NCBI GenBank assembly: GCA_026126025.1
Contig: JAHCJZ010000005.1
Location: 124,001 to 188,000, forward strand
Direction: 5' to 3'
Origin: Bauldia sp.
GTDB taxonomy: Bacteria; Pseudomonadota; Alphaproteobacteria; Rhizobiales; Kaistiaceae
DNA length: 64,000 nucleotides
Numbering within the stretch: position 1 is the stretch's first letter; every line of letters begins with the position of its first letter. The translations under genes were made by a program, and so were the position numbers. The notes beneath the pieces were generated by a model. The model was not told the origin of the DNA and did no database searches. It saw nothing but the letters and a program-made list of their open reading frames with translations. Below, piece by piece: positions 1 to 8,581 of this stretch.

Positions 1-326
1 GCGCGAGCCTTCCGGACGCGAACCTGACCGGCTCGGAGATCAGAGGAGCGCGGATCGTCGAGGGAAACCTCGCTCGCGCGAACCTCACCGGCGCCGTCCT
101 CGACGGAAGCATCCTGGCGGCCGCTCTACTGAATGGCGCGGTGCTCCGCGGAGCATCCGCGATGGGGGTGGATTTCTATGGAGCGCAGCTGCGCGGTGCG
201 GACCTCACCAACGTCAATCTCAGCGGGTCCCGTCTGACTTCGAGCGTCCTGACGGATGCGATCCTCGATGGAGTCGTATTCGACAACGCGATAATGCCGA
301 ATGGACGACCATATTCGGACGAGTGA
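1..326 (+). CDS. pentapeptide-repeat protein, C-terminal fragment
   Basis: The reading frame is open from the window edge (first full codon at base 3) to a TGA at 324-326, so only the C-terminus is present. The visible ~107 residues are a run of A(D/N)LXX-type pentapeptides, for example DANLTG, RANLTG and GADLTNVNLSGS, which form a right-handed quadrilateral beta-helix in this family. The last repeat gives way to a short polar tail ending PYSDE. Function cannot be inferred: pentapeptide-repeat proteins range from gyrase-protecting DNA mimics to effectors. It converges with the regulator that ends at 399. Confidence 0.8.
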   Translation, partial: ASLPDANLTGSEIRGARIVEGNLARANLTGAVLDGSILAAALLNGAVLRGASAMGVDFYGAQLRGADLTNVNLSGSRLTSSVLTDAILDGVVFDNAIMPNGRPYSDE

Positions 327-398
327 CGCTGGATTGCGGCCCCTAAACCGAGAACCCCGCGTTGGGGAAAGAGGCGCGCGCTCCCGTCCTGACGGATC

Positions 399-1547
399 TC
401 AGTCGCCGTGCGGCAGGAGCGTCTGCAAAGGACCCAGGATCGCGCCGATCGCTCGCATCAGATCTCGCTGATTGTGGGTATCGGTCTTCCAGAAGAGCCT
501 TTGAAGGTGAAACCGCACCCCCGCCTGCCCAATACCGAGACGCACCGCAATATCGTCGATGCCGAGACCGCCGGCGAGTAGAGCGGCAACGGCCGACTCT
601 CGCATTGTCAGCTGAAACGCGTCTCGAAGATGGTCCTGGAACTCGGTCGGCGCCGCCGATTTCGCCGAAGAGACCCTGACCACGAACAAGATCGCTGCCG
701 GCTGGGTCGCTCCGATGAGCGCTTCAAGGCCCTTGCTGTCCTCGACGCCGACCACCACCGCCACGGCATGCGTTGGATGGTCTTCTTTGGTGAGGCGCAC
801 CAGCCGGGGTGACATCGGCGAGGGATTGTCGAGTGCTTCCTGAAGTGCAGGGTCTTGGGTTCGCTCAGCGTAGCGAATTTCACCGTGCTCGCTGGTTCCC
901 ACCAGATCGCTGTTCCTCAGGAGCTCCTTTCCAGCCTCGTTGGCAACCAGGACCTTCCGGCTTCGATCCAGAACAAAGAGGGGCAGCCGGATGCCATTGA
1001 TCGCATAGGATGAAAATCCTGAATACTCACGTTGAACAAACGCCGCGCGCGATACCCTTAATACTTGACCGACATACGCAGAAATTCGCTGCAATCCCCA
1101 GAGTTCTGCATCGCTAAACGGAGTATCTTCGCTGGGGCGCATGCACGCGATTATGAATCGTACGCCGTCCTCAACAAAGATCGGGACCGATATTATTTGC
1201 GACGCGCCTGACGGACGGTAAAACTCCTGATATACTGTACTTCTTTCGTAATCGTCGGGATCAATAACATCCTGCAGTCTATACGCTCTACCCGAAGGCT
1301 GGCTCAACATGCGTTGCCAGATAATATCATTGTCGCTGAAATTGCTCTCGTAGATTTCCTGCTCCACGTCGGTGTAGCCAAAGCTGCCTGCTGCTGCACG
1401 AAACCGCGGTCGTTCGACCAACGGCGCCAGCCCCACCTTGGAGGCATGGAACGCGACGCTCATCGATGCCAGCCAGCCCTGCCAGTCGCCGGCGACCGTG
1501 GCCTCCCCAAAGGAGAGGGAAAGTGCATTCAGGACGTCATCCGGCAT
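399..1547 (-). CDS. LuxR-family transcriptional regulator with GAF/PAS-like N-terminus
   Basis: A 382-residue protein. The last ~65 residues form a LuxR/GerE-type helix-turn-helix (LTMRESAVAALLAGG, then GIDDIAVRLGIGQAGVRFHLQRLF), with the usual glutamate after the first helix. The ~300 residues before it look like GAF- or PAS-type sensing domains (for example a PLFVLDRSRKVLVANEAG stretch), not an acyl-homoserine-lactone domain. The start was set at ATG 1547 (MPDDVLNALS). An upstream ATG at 1667 stays open, but the added residues look non-conserved and run through a spacer. No receiver domain is visible, so the signal is probably a small ligand. It is divergent from trpG. Confidence 0.75.
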   Translation of the reverse strand: MPDDVLNALSLSFGEATVAGDWQGWLASMSVAFHASKVGLAPLVERPRFRAAAGSFGYTDVEQEIYESNFSDNDIIWQRMLSQPSGRAYRLQDVIDPDDYERSTVYQEFYRPSGASQIISVPIFVEDGVRFIIACMRPSEDTPFSDAELWGLQRISAYVGQVLRVSRAAFVQREYSGFSSYAINGIRLPLFVLDRSRKVLVANEAGKELLRNSDLVGTSEHGEIRYAERTQDPALQEALDNPSPMSPRLVRLTKEDHPTHAVAVVVGVEDSKGLEALIGATQPAAILFVVRVSSAKSAAPTEFQDHLRDAFQLTMRESAVAALLAGGLGIDDIAVRLGIGQAGVRFHLQRLFWKTDTHNQRDLMRAIGAILGPLQTLLPHGD

Positions 1548-1870
1548 ATGACACTGCCTTTCAAAGTCCCGGGACTGCGCGGGGCCTTTGACGCGACGTT
1601 CGGCGAAATCGTGATGAAAACTGTAGCAACCGGCGGGCACCCGCGCCACTATCCAAATGCTCGACACGCCCGGGCGCGATCAGCCGGACTATTGCCCGGG
1701 CAACTTGCTCGCTCCGTCGTGTGGCCCTGGATCCCGGCTTCGCCGGGATGACGAGGGTGAAGTGGCCGCTACAGGCCACCCTCTCGACAATGGCGCCCAC
1801 GAACGACACCATTGCATTGCGGTCGGCAAAGTGACAGAGCACGTTTGGTCCGACGCTTGGCAGAGTACCG
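1548..1870. other. intergenic region between LuxR regulator and trpG
   Basis: About 320 bases without a convincing gene. It must hold the divergent promoters of the regulator and of trpG. It contains one copy of the CCTGGA...GGGATGAC-type palindrome (1726-1753). No trp leader peptide rich in tryptophan codons and no clear attenuator hairpin could be seen. Confidence 0.6.
1726..1753. repeat. REP-like palindrome (CCTGGA...TGAC family), single copy
   Basis: The core CCCGGCTTCGCCGGG is a palindrome flanked by CCTGGAT on one side and ATGACG on the other. The same layout recurs at 11878-11962 and 59953-60036. Repeats of this form are common between genes in alphaproteobacterial chromosomes. Confidence 0.7.
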
Positions 1871-2479
1871 ATGTTCCTCGTCGTCGATAACTACGACAGC
1901 TTCACCTACAACCTCGTCCATTTCCTGGGCGAGCTGGGGGCGGAGCTTGTCGTGCGCCGCAACGACAGGATCACCGTCGGCGACGTGATGGCGATGGACC
2001 CGGAGGGGATCATCCTGTCGCCCGGCCCCTGCACCCCCGACGATGCCGGCATCTGCCTCGACCTCATCGGCGCGGCGAGCCCGGCGATCCCGATGCTCGG
2101 CGTCTGCCTCGGCCACCAGTCGATCGGCCAGGCGATCGGCGGCAGGGTGGTGCGCGCCGCAGTGCCGATGCACGGCAAGCTCAGCGACATTCGGCACAAT
2201 GGCCGCGGCCTTTTCCGCGGCCTGCCGCCGCGCTTCCGCGTCACGCGCTATCATTCGCTGATCGTCGCCCGCGACGGGCTGCCGGATGCGCTCGAGGTCA
2301 CCGCCGAGACCGATGACGGCATCATCATGGGCCTGTCGCATCGCACCCGGCCGCTCCACGGCCTGCAGTTCCATCCCGAGAGCATCGCCTCGCAGAACGG
2401 CCACGCCCTTCTCAAGAACTTCCTCGACCTCGCCGCCGAGTGGAATGCGCGCCACCGCCCGGCGCGCGCGGTCGCCTGA
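1871..2479 (+). CDS. trpG: anthranilate synthase component II (glutamine amidotransferase)
   Basis: Supplies ammonia from glutamine to the TrpE subunit in the first committed step of tryptophan synthesis; in some bacteria the same protein also serves aminodeoxychorismate synthase. At 202 residues it is normal length for a stand-alone TrpG. The class I amidotransferase triad is intact: Cys79 in GVCLGHQS, and His168 and Glu170 in QFHPES. The N-terminal DNYDSFTYNL motif is typical. It begins the trpG-trpD-trpC unit, nine bases before trpD. No trpE lies directly upstream and no strong Shine-Dalgarno sequence is visible. Confidence 0.93.
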   Translation: MFLVVDNYDSFTYNLVHFLGELGAELVVRRNDRITVGDVMAMDPEGIILSPGPCTPDDAGICLDLIGAASPAIPMLGVCLGHQSIGQAIGGRVVRAAVPMHGKLSDIRHNGRGLFRGLPPRFRVTRYHSLIVARDGLPDALEVTAETDDGIIMGLSHRTRPLHGLQFHPESIASQNGHALLKNFLDLAAEWNARHRPARAVA

Positions 2480-2488
2480 TCCTTCGCC

Positions 2489-3502
2489 ATGGCTGACCTG
2501 AAGCCCCTTCTCGGCAAGGTCGCCGGCGGCGCGGCGCTGTCGCGCGCCGAGGCGGTCGACGCGTTCGAGACGCTGATGTCCGGCGAGGCGACGCCGTCGC
2601 AGATCGGCGCGCTGCTGATGGGCCTTCGCGTCCGCGGCGAGACCATCGACGAGATCGCCGGCGCGGTCAGCGTGATGCGCGCCCGGATGCTGCCGGTCGA
2701 GGCGCCGGACGGCGCGATCGACGTGGTCGGCACCGGCGGCGATGCCAGCGGCACCTACAACATCTCCACCACCGCGGCCTTCGTCGTCGCCGGCGCCGGC
2801 GTACCGGTGGCGAAGCACGGCAACCGCGCCCTCTCCTCGAAATCCGGCGCGGCGGATGTCCTCGCCGCGCTCGGCGTGAAGATCGACCTCGGCCCGGACG
2901 CCGTGGCGCGCTGCATCCGCGAGGCCGGAATCGGCTTCATGTTCGCCCCGGCGCATCACTCGGCGATGAAGCATGTCGGCCCGACACGGGTCGAGATGGG
3001 CGTCCGCACCATCTTCAACCTCCTCGGCCCGCTCTCGAACCCGGCCGGCGTCAAGCGTCAGATGCTCGGCGTCTTTGCACCGCAATGGGTCGAGCCGCTG
3101 GCGCATGTGCTGCGCGACCTTGGCTCCGAGCGGGCCTGGGTGGTGCACGGCGCGGGCGGCCTCGACGAGATCTCGCCCGCCGGCCCGACCGAGGTCGCGG
3201 AACTGCGCGACGGCACGGTCCGCACCTTCACCATCGCGCCCGGCGACGCCGGCCTGCCGGAGGCTCCGGTCGACGCGATCCGCGGCGGCGACGGCGCGGC
3301 CAACGCCGCCGCGCTCCGCGGCGTTCTGACCGGCGCGCCCGGTCCCTATCGCGACGTGACGCTCCTCAACGCCGGCGCGGCGCTCGTCGTCGCGGCCCGC
3401 GCCGACGACATCGCCGCCGGCGTCACGCTGGCGCGGCAGTCGATCGACAGCGGCAACGCGAACGCCGCGCTCGACGCGCTGGTGCGGGTGTCGAACGCAT
3501 GA
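2489..3502 (+). CDS. trpD: anthranilate phosphoribosyltransferase
   Basis: Transfers phosphoribose from PRPP to anthranilate, the second step of tryptophan synthesis. The 337-residue length is normal. The PRPP-binding glycine loop [14 protein letters not shown] lies near residues 79-92, followed by the [17 protein letters not shown] segment characteristic of the family, which precedes the metal-binding region. The stop overlaps the trpC start as ATGA (3499-3502), so the two are probably translationally coupled. Confidence 0.95.
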   Translation: MADLKPLLGKVAGGAALSRAEAVDAFETLMSGEATPSQIGALLMGLRVRGETIDEIAGAVSVMRARMLPVEAPDGAIDVVGTGGDASGTYNISTTAAFVVAGAGVPVAKHGNRALSSKSGAADVLAALGVKIDLGPDAVARCIREAGIGFMFAPAHHSAMKHVGPTRVEMGVRTIFNLLGPLSNPAGVKRQMLGVFAPQWVEPLAHVLRDLGSERAWVVHGAGGLDEISPAGPTEVAELRDGTVRTFTIAPGDAGLPEAPVDAIRGGDGAANAAALRGVLTGAPGPYRDVTLLNAGAALVVAARADDIAAGVTLARQSIDSGNANAALDALVRVSNA

Positions 3503-4308
3503 CCGACATCCTCGCGCGCATCGAAGCCAGCAAGCGCCGCGAGATCGCCGCCGCGAAAGCAGCGATCCCCGAAGACGCCCTGCGCGCCGCCTCCGGGGCC
3601 GCTCCCCCGCCCCGCGGCTTCGTCGCGGCGCTCCGCGCGAAGCACGACGCCGGGCGCACCGCGCTGATCGCGGAGGTGAAGAAGGCGAGCCCGTCGAAGG
3701 GGCTGATCCGGGCGGAGTTCGATCCCCCTCTCCTCGCCCGCGCCTATGAGGCGGCCGGTGCGGCGTGCCTCTCGGTGCTCACCGACGGTCCGTTCTTCCA
3801 GGGCCGGCGCGACGACCTCGTGGCGGCGCGGGGCGCGGTCGCGCTGCCGGTGCTGCGCAAGGATTTCCTGTTCGAGCCCTACCAGGTGCTCGAGGCGCGC
3901 GCCTGGGGCGCCGACTGCATCCTCATCATCATGGCGGCTGTCGACGACGCCACCGCCCACGCGCTCGAAGCGACCGCGCAGGAACTCGGCATGGACGTCC
4001 TCGTCGAGGTCCATGACGAGGCCGAGATGGCGCGCGCGCTCCGCCTCGCCTCGCCGCTGATCGGCATCAACAACCGCGACCTTCGCACCTTCGACACCGA
4101 CCTCGCCGTTGCGGAGCGCCTCGCGCCGATGGTGCCGAAGGACCGCATCGTCGTCGGCGAGAGCGGCATCTTCACGCCGGACGACGTGGCGCGCCTCGCC
4201 CGCACCGGCATCCGCACCGTCCTCGTCGGCGAGAGCCTGATGCGCCAGGCCGACGTGACGACCGCCACGCGCGCCCTCCTCGAGCCCGCCGCCGCCCCCG
4301 CCGCGTGA
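3499..4308 (+). CDS. trpC: indole-3-glycerol phosphate synthase
   Basis: Closes the indole ring from carboxyphenylamino-deoxyribulose phosphate, a TIM-barrel reaction in tryptophan synthesis. The 269-residue protein carries the expected motifs in order: [11 protein letters not shown] near residue 57, PVLRKDFLF with the catalytic lysine, [10 protein letters not shown], and VGESGI near the C-terminus. The start is the ATG that overlaps the trpD stop; the frame is open further upstream but only as an out-of-frame shadow of trpD. Many Rhizobiales have moaC and moeA between trpC and lexA; here lexA follows directly. Confidence 0.94.
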   Translation: MTDILARIEASKRREIAAAKAAIPEDALRAASGAAPPPRGFVAALRAKHDAGRTALIAEVKKASPSKGLIRAEFDPPLLARAYEAAGAACLSVLTDGPFFQGRRDDLVAARGAVALPVLRKDFLFEPYQVLEARAWGADCILIIMAAVDDATAHALEATAQELGMDVLVEVHDEAEMARALRLASPLIGINNRDLRTFDTDLAVAERLAPMVPKDRIVVGESGIFTPDDVARLARTGIRTVLVGESLMRQADVTTATRALLEPAAAPAA

Positions 4309-4442
4309 CCTGATTCGGCGGGTCGCCGGGCGGGATCGGCCCCGCTTCGGTCCCAAGTCATCCACCGGCCTGAATCGGAAACGGCGGATTTCCGCCATTC
4401 CCGATTCACGAAACCGCGTTTAAGACCTCCGAAACCCTTGCC

Positions 4443-4457
4443 GAACATAACTCGAAC
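4443..4457 (+). promoter_or_regulatory. LexA SOS box (GAAC-N7-GAAC) upstream of lexA
   Basis: The sequence reads GAAC-ATAACTC-GAAC, an exact match to the alphaproteobacterial LexA operator, 50 bases before the lexA start. A degenerate second half-site pair (GTTC-N7-GTAC) follows at about 4469. This indicates the usual autorepression of lexA. Confidence 0.85.
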
Positions 4458-4506
4458 GACTATAGAATGTTCATCTTTTGTACCGAGCCGCGGGGCCGCC
4501 GACGCG

Positions 4507-5208
4507 ATGTTGACCCGAAAGCAGCATGAACTCCTGATGTTCATCCACGAGCGCCTGAAGGAATCCGGCATCCCGCCCTCCTTCGACGAGATGAAGGATG
4601 CGCTCGACCTTCGGTCGAAGTCCGGCATCCATCGCCTCATCAAGGCGCTGGAGGAGCGCGGCTTCATCCACCGCCTGCCGAACCGCGCCCGCGCGCTGGA
4701 GGTGATCAAGCTGCCGGAATCGATGAATGCCGGCGGCGCCCGCAACCGTGGCTTCTCGCCCGCGGTGATCGAGGGCAATCTCGGCAAGCTCCGCCCGACC
4801 GCGAGCGCAGGGCCCGCCGCCAACGACCCGGTGCCGATCCCGGTGATGGGCCGCATCGCCGCCGGCACGCCGATCGAAGCGATCCAGACCCACAGCCACA
4901 CCATCGCCGTCCCGCCCGAAATGCTCGGCGCGGGCGAGCATTTCGCGCTGGAGATCCGCGGCGATTCCATGATCGAGGCCGGCATCTTCGACGGCGACAC
5001 CGTCATCGTGAAGAAGTCCGACTCCGCCGACACCGGCGACATCGTCGTCGCCCTGATCGACGACGAGGAGGCGACGCTGAAGCGCCTTCGCAAGAAGGGC
5101 GCGTCGGTCGCGCTCGAAGCCGCCAACCCGGCCTACGAGACCCGCATCTTCGGGCCGGACCGCGTGCGCATCCAGGGCCGCCTCGTCGGCCTGATCCGCC
5201 GCTACTGA
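4507..5208 (+). CDS. lexA: LexA repressor, self-cleaving
   Basis: SOS repressor that binds operators as a dimer and cleaves itself when RecA is activated. At 233 residues it is normal for alphaproteobacteria. It has an N-terminal winged helix ([16 protein letters not shown], with [18 protein letters not shown] as the recognition region), a hinge, then an S24 peptidase domain. The Ala119-Gly120 cleavage bond (GRIAAG), catalytic Ser154 (RGDSM) and Lys192 (ATLKRL) are all present. The start ATG 4507 (MLTRKQ) was chosen because the family begins here; the upstream open frame overlaps the SOS box. It converges with the comEC remnant, sharing 7 bases. Confidence 0.95.
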   Translation: MLTRKQHELLMFIHERLKESGIPPSFDEMKDALDLRSKSGIHRLIKALEERGFIHRLPNRARALEVIKLPESMNAGGARNRGFSPAVIEGNLGKLRPTASAGPAANDPVPIPVMGRIAAGTPIEAIQTHSHTIAVPPEMLGAGEHFALEIRGDSMIEAGIFDGDTVIVKKSDSADTGDIVVALIDDEEATLKRLRKKGASVALEAANPAYETRIFGPDRVRIQGRLVGLIRRY

Positions 5209-6318
5209 TCCGGCAGCGGCGGCATCCATGACCGCCGCACCTCCGGCCGAACCGTCACGGAGCGCCAGCTGCCGTCGGCCTGGCGGTAGAGCGCCTGTGC
5301 CCCGGTCCGCGCCAGCTCGGGTCCGTCGATGACGAACGCGGTCCGGTCGCAGCCCTCGGGCGCGGCATGCGCCGTCACCAGAACCGCGGCGTTGCGGCAG
5401 TCCTCGGCGAAGCCGCGCGCATCGGCGAGGAGCGCCAGCCTCGCGCCGCCCGGCAGCGGCGCCGTGCAGCCGATCCGGTCGCAGAGGATGTCGGCCGCCA
5501 GCGAGGCATCGCCCGCGGCGCGCAGGTCGCCATCGGCGCGCAGCCAGGTGTCGACCTCGAAATCCGCCCCGTCGCCCGCCACGTGGTAGCGGCCATCCTC
5601 GCCGCGAACGGCGGCGACTGAGCCGGTCTCGTCGACCATGATCGCCGGCCGCGGCGCCGATCCCCACGCAGCGAGGCCGATGATGACGGGCGCGACGCCG
5701 AGGAGGCGCCACTTCTCGCGCCAGAGCGAGAGCCACAGCATCCCGGTCACGACCGCGAGGAGCGCCCAGAGCGGCGCCGCGGCGATGCGCCCGCCATCGC
5801 CGGTCCACGCGTCGATCCAGCGGCCGATCGCCACGACCAGGTCGATGCCGATGTCCATGAGCCGGAACGGTGCCGCCTCAAGGCCGAGCGGCATGAGGAT
5901 GACGGCGAAGAGCGCGGGATACATCACGAGGAAGGTGACGACCGGCGCCGCCACGACATTGGCGAGGAGGCTGAGCGGCGCCGTCCGGTGGAAATGGAAG
6001 GCGCCGAACGGCGCGGTCGCGAGCCCGGCGAGAAGCGACGTGAGCGCGAGCCCGCCGAGCCACACCAGCCCGATGCGGCGCGCGGTGCGCCGCGGCGGCG
6101 GCCCGAGCGCGAGCCGTTCGCGGCGACGTTCGGAGAAGAACTCGAAGCCCGCGACCAGCGCCAAAGTCGCGGCGAACGACATCTGGAAGCTCGCGGTCAG
6201 GATCGATTCCGGCCGCAGCACCAGGATGATCATCGCCGCGACCGCGACGTTGCGCACCGTGAGCGCGCGGCGGTCGAGAAGGACCGCGACGAGCATCACC
6301 GCGAACATGATGTAGGAG
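5202..6318 (-). pseudogene. comEC: comEC, C-terminal part, separated by a transposon
   Basis: Downstream part of the DNA-uptake channel gene, cut off from its 5' part by the element at 6319-10744. The fragment starts in the transmembrane competence domain (DRRALTVRNVAVAAM, then SILTASFQMSFAATLAL) and continues through membrane helices into a reduced C-terminal domain. Removing the element and one copy of the 8-bp duplication joins the frames exactly, giving ATQRSYIMFAVML and a protein of about 720 residues. No frameshift or stop is seen in the fragment, so the insertion looks recent. The only possible product is a truncated protein from an internal start (ATG 6308). Confidence 0.9.
6311..6318. 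repeat. 8-bp target site duplication, left copy
   Basis: TGTAGGAG directly abuts the left end of the element; the identical octamer follows its right end at 10745-10752. An 8-bp duplication is the known hallmark of IS1595-family transposition. Confidence 0.93.
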
Positions 6319-6343
6319 CGGACTTAGGTAGCAGATGCAGGAA
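6319..6343 (+). repeat. left terminal inverted repeat of the comEC transposon
   Basis: 25 bp, perfectly complementary to 10720-10744. It begins CGGACTTAGG and ends GATGCAGGAA. Confidence 0.93.
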
Positions 6344-6447
6344 GCCGATCTGCCGTCGCTCCTAGAATTTCATCCTTAACTCGATCTCAACGCCGACACG
6401 TCAGCCTTGCGCTTTCGTGTGCGTTCGCGTTGGCGCGGGGCTGTGCC

Positions 6448-8139
6448 ATGAACACTTTGTACTTTGGTGACAACCTATGGCACCTCCAAGAAAACATCTC
6501 TGATGAGAGCGTCGATCTCGTCTATCTCGATCCGCCCTTCAATTCCAACGCCCAGTACAACGTCTTCTTCAAGACGCCCGAAGGCGAGGCCTCCGAGGCT
6601 CAGGCGGAAGCGTTCAAGGATGCGTGGACGTGGACGGGCGATGCCGAATTAGCCTTTGACGAGATCATACGGTCGGGAGGCGCCGTCGTTCCGGTTCTGG
6701 ATGCCCTGAGACGCTATCTCAAGGAGTCGGACCTCATGGCGTATCTCGTCATGATGACATCGCGGCTGATCGAGCTGCATCGTTCGCTCAAGCCGACGGG
6801 CACGATCTATCTTCACTGCGATCCGACAGCGAGCCATTACCTCAAGCTGGTGATGGACGGCATTTTCGGGCCAGCCCGGTATCGCAACGAGATTTCATGG
6901 CGCCGGTCGCAGCCGAAAGGGCATGCGACCCGCAACTTCTCCAACGCTCGCGACATCCTACTCAGGTACACAAAAGGCGACGAGTGGACGTTCCACCCGG
7001 TCCATGTCGAACACGATCCGGAGTACGTCAGGAAGTTTTATCGCCATCGCGATCCGGATGGTCGTGTCTATCGATTGGGCGACCTAACCAACCCGAACAA
7101 GAACCGGCCAAACCTCACCTACACCTTCCTTGGAGTGAAGCGCGTTTGGCGCTGGACGCAAGAGCGTATGGAGGAAGCCAATGAGGCGGGAATCATTGTC
7201 CAGTCCCGCCCCGGCGCCGTCCCGGCGCTGAAGCGGTACCTGGATGAGATGCCGGGCACGCCGGTGACAAACGACTGGGACGATATCGAACACCTCCACG
7301 GTGGCGATCCCGAGTTCCTTGGCTATCCGACCCAAAAGCCGCTGTCCCTTCTGGAGCGCGTCATCAAGGCCTCCACGAACGCCGGCGACATTGTGCTGGA
7401 CCCCTTCTGCGGCTGCGGTACCGCCATTGAGGCCGCGCAGGCGCTTGAGAGGCAGTGGATCGGGATCGACATCACCCACTACGCGATCAGCCTGATCGAC
7501 CGGCGTTTGGCGGCTTCATTCCCCGGCCTACAGCCGCACATAGACGGGCGACCGGAGGACATGCGTGCGGCACGGCTTCTTGCTGAGCGGGACGCGTTTC
7601 AATTCCAGTGGTGGGCGAACTGGTTGGTGGGCGTTCAGAACTATCGCGAGCGACGCCGAGGACCGGATCGCGGCATTGACGGCCTGATCTTCTTCCCGAA
7701 CGGACCGCATGGCGTGGGCCGCGTCGTGGTGTCGGTGAAGAGCGGGAAGCTGAAAGCAGACGACGTGCGGTCCCTAAGTCACGTCGTGCAGCGCGAGAAC
7801 GCCCAAATCGGACTTCTCGTGACGCTGGAGGAACCGAGCGACCGGATGATAGCTGACGCTGCCGCTGCGGGTATCGTGCGCGCTCCAAACGAACCCTACC
7901 CGCGGCTCCAGATCGTGACGGTGGAGTCGCTGTTGAAGGGCATTCGACCGAAGATGCCGCCTGCCATTGTGCTGCCAGAACTGGACCGCCGCGCGAGCCG
8001 TAGGAAACTTGAGGAAGCGATCTCCGAACAGATGGCGTTCCATTTCGTGTTCTCGACATCCGCGGCGGCGAAAACGTCCGATGTGGTCGATCATCTAGAT
8101 CCAGCACTGGTACTCGGGAGTTTGCGACGACCGCACTAA
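6448..8139 (+). CDS. DNA methyltransferase fused to Mrr-like nuclease domain
   Basis: A 563-residue protein, probably a self-contained modification or restriction-modification enzyme. The amino-methyltransferase motif LDPPF lies at residues 28-31 and the SAM-binding motif DPFCGCGT near 316-323; this order (catalytic motif first) is that of beta-class N6-adenine/N4-cytosine enzymes. The last ~170 residues resemble an Mrr-type PD-(D/E)XK nuclease: GPDRGIDG near 405-411 and VVVSVKSGK near 425-433, supplying candidate catalytic Asp and Lys. The start ATG 6448 (MNTLYFGDN) was chosen because homologous methylases begin with a short strand before GDN. Specificity is unknown. It converges with the accessory gene, with 4 bases of overlap. 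Confidence 0.85.
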   Translation: MNTLYFGDNLWHLQENISDESVDLVYLDPPFNSNAQYNVFFKTPEGEASEAQAEAFKDAWTWTGDAELAFDEIIRSGGAVVPVLDALRRYLKESDLMAYLVMMTSRLIELHRSLKPTGTIYLHCDPTASHYLKLVMDGIFGPARYRNEISWRRSQPKGHATRNFSNARDILLRYTKGDEWTFHPVHVEHDPEYVRKFYRHRDPDGRVYRLGDLTNPNKNRPNLTYTFLGVKRVWRWTQERMEEANEAGIIVQSRPGAVPALKRYLDEMPGTPVTNDWDDIEHLHGGDPEFLGYPTQKPLSLLERVIKASTNAGDIVLDPFCGCGTAIEAAQALERQWIGIDITHYAISLIDRRLAASFPGLQPHIDGRPEDMRAARLLAERDAFQFQWWANWLVGVQNYRERRRGPDRGIDGLIFFPNGPHGVGRVVVSVKSGKLKADDVRSLSHVVQRENAQIGLLVTLEEPSDRMIADAAAAGIVRAPNEPYPRLQIVTVESLLKGIRPKMPPAIVLPELDRRASRRKLEEAISEQMAFHFVFSTSAAAKTSDVVDHLDPALVLGSLRRPH

Positions 8140-8581
8140 CGGATGAGTTCCCACGCGGCGTAGCGACCGATGTTCTCTGCGCGTCGGATTAGCTTCTCAT
8201 GCCGCAGGCGCCGCATGGTTGCGATGACCCGCTGGACCATCAGGCGGGTTAGGTTCCTGTCGGACGTATCCAGCGCACGCTGGATCATGATCTGTTGAGC
8301 AATGAAGCGCGTCGAGATCGGCCCGCTCGATTCTTTGAAGATCGCAACTACCCTGCTTTGCATCTCGCCGCGCTTCGACCAGTGGTCGGGAACTCGAAAT
8401 GCCTTCGGCTTGACCGAGATCGCGACATAGGTTGCTCAAACAGTTTGATCGACGCGTCGAGGTGCGCGAGTTCGGTGATCATGTCAGCCATGCGATTGCC
8501 GATGTTGTCGATCTCCCCCGCGAGATCGGCGCGCTTCCGCTTCAAGGCGGCAAGCGCATAGACGGCGCCCTTGTCTGTCAT
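8136..8581 (-). pseudogene. transposase-coupled coiled-coil/winged-helix gene with -1 frameshift
   Basis: The ATG at 8581 overlaps the transposase stop as ATGA. The first frame reads MTDKGAVYALAALKRKRADL and continues as a coiled coil to LFEQ near 8430, after which it meets a stop at 8348. The -1 frame from the same point reads SVKPKAFRVPDHW and GEMQSRVVAIFKE and then a winged-helix tail to a TAG at 8136. Together they give ~148 residues with the layout of a family often seen beside IS1595-type transposases (coiled coil, K/R-rich linker, winged helix). Either a base was lost or a ribosomal frameshift joins the halves. I see no classic slippery heptamer, so mutation is favoured. Confidence 0.65.

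Noticed and set aside
1548-1870. Trp attenuator or T-box before trpG
   Set aside because: No run of Trp codons, no anti-terminator pair and no T-box core motif were visible.
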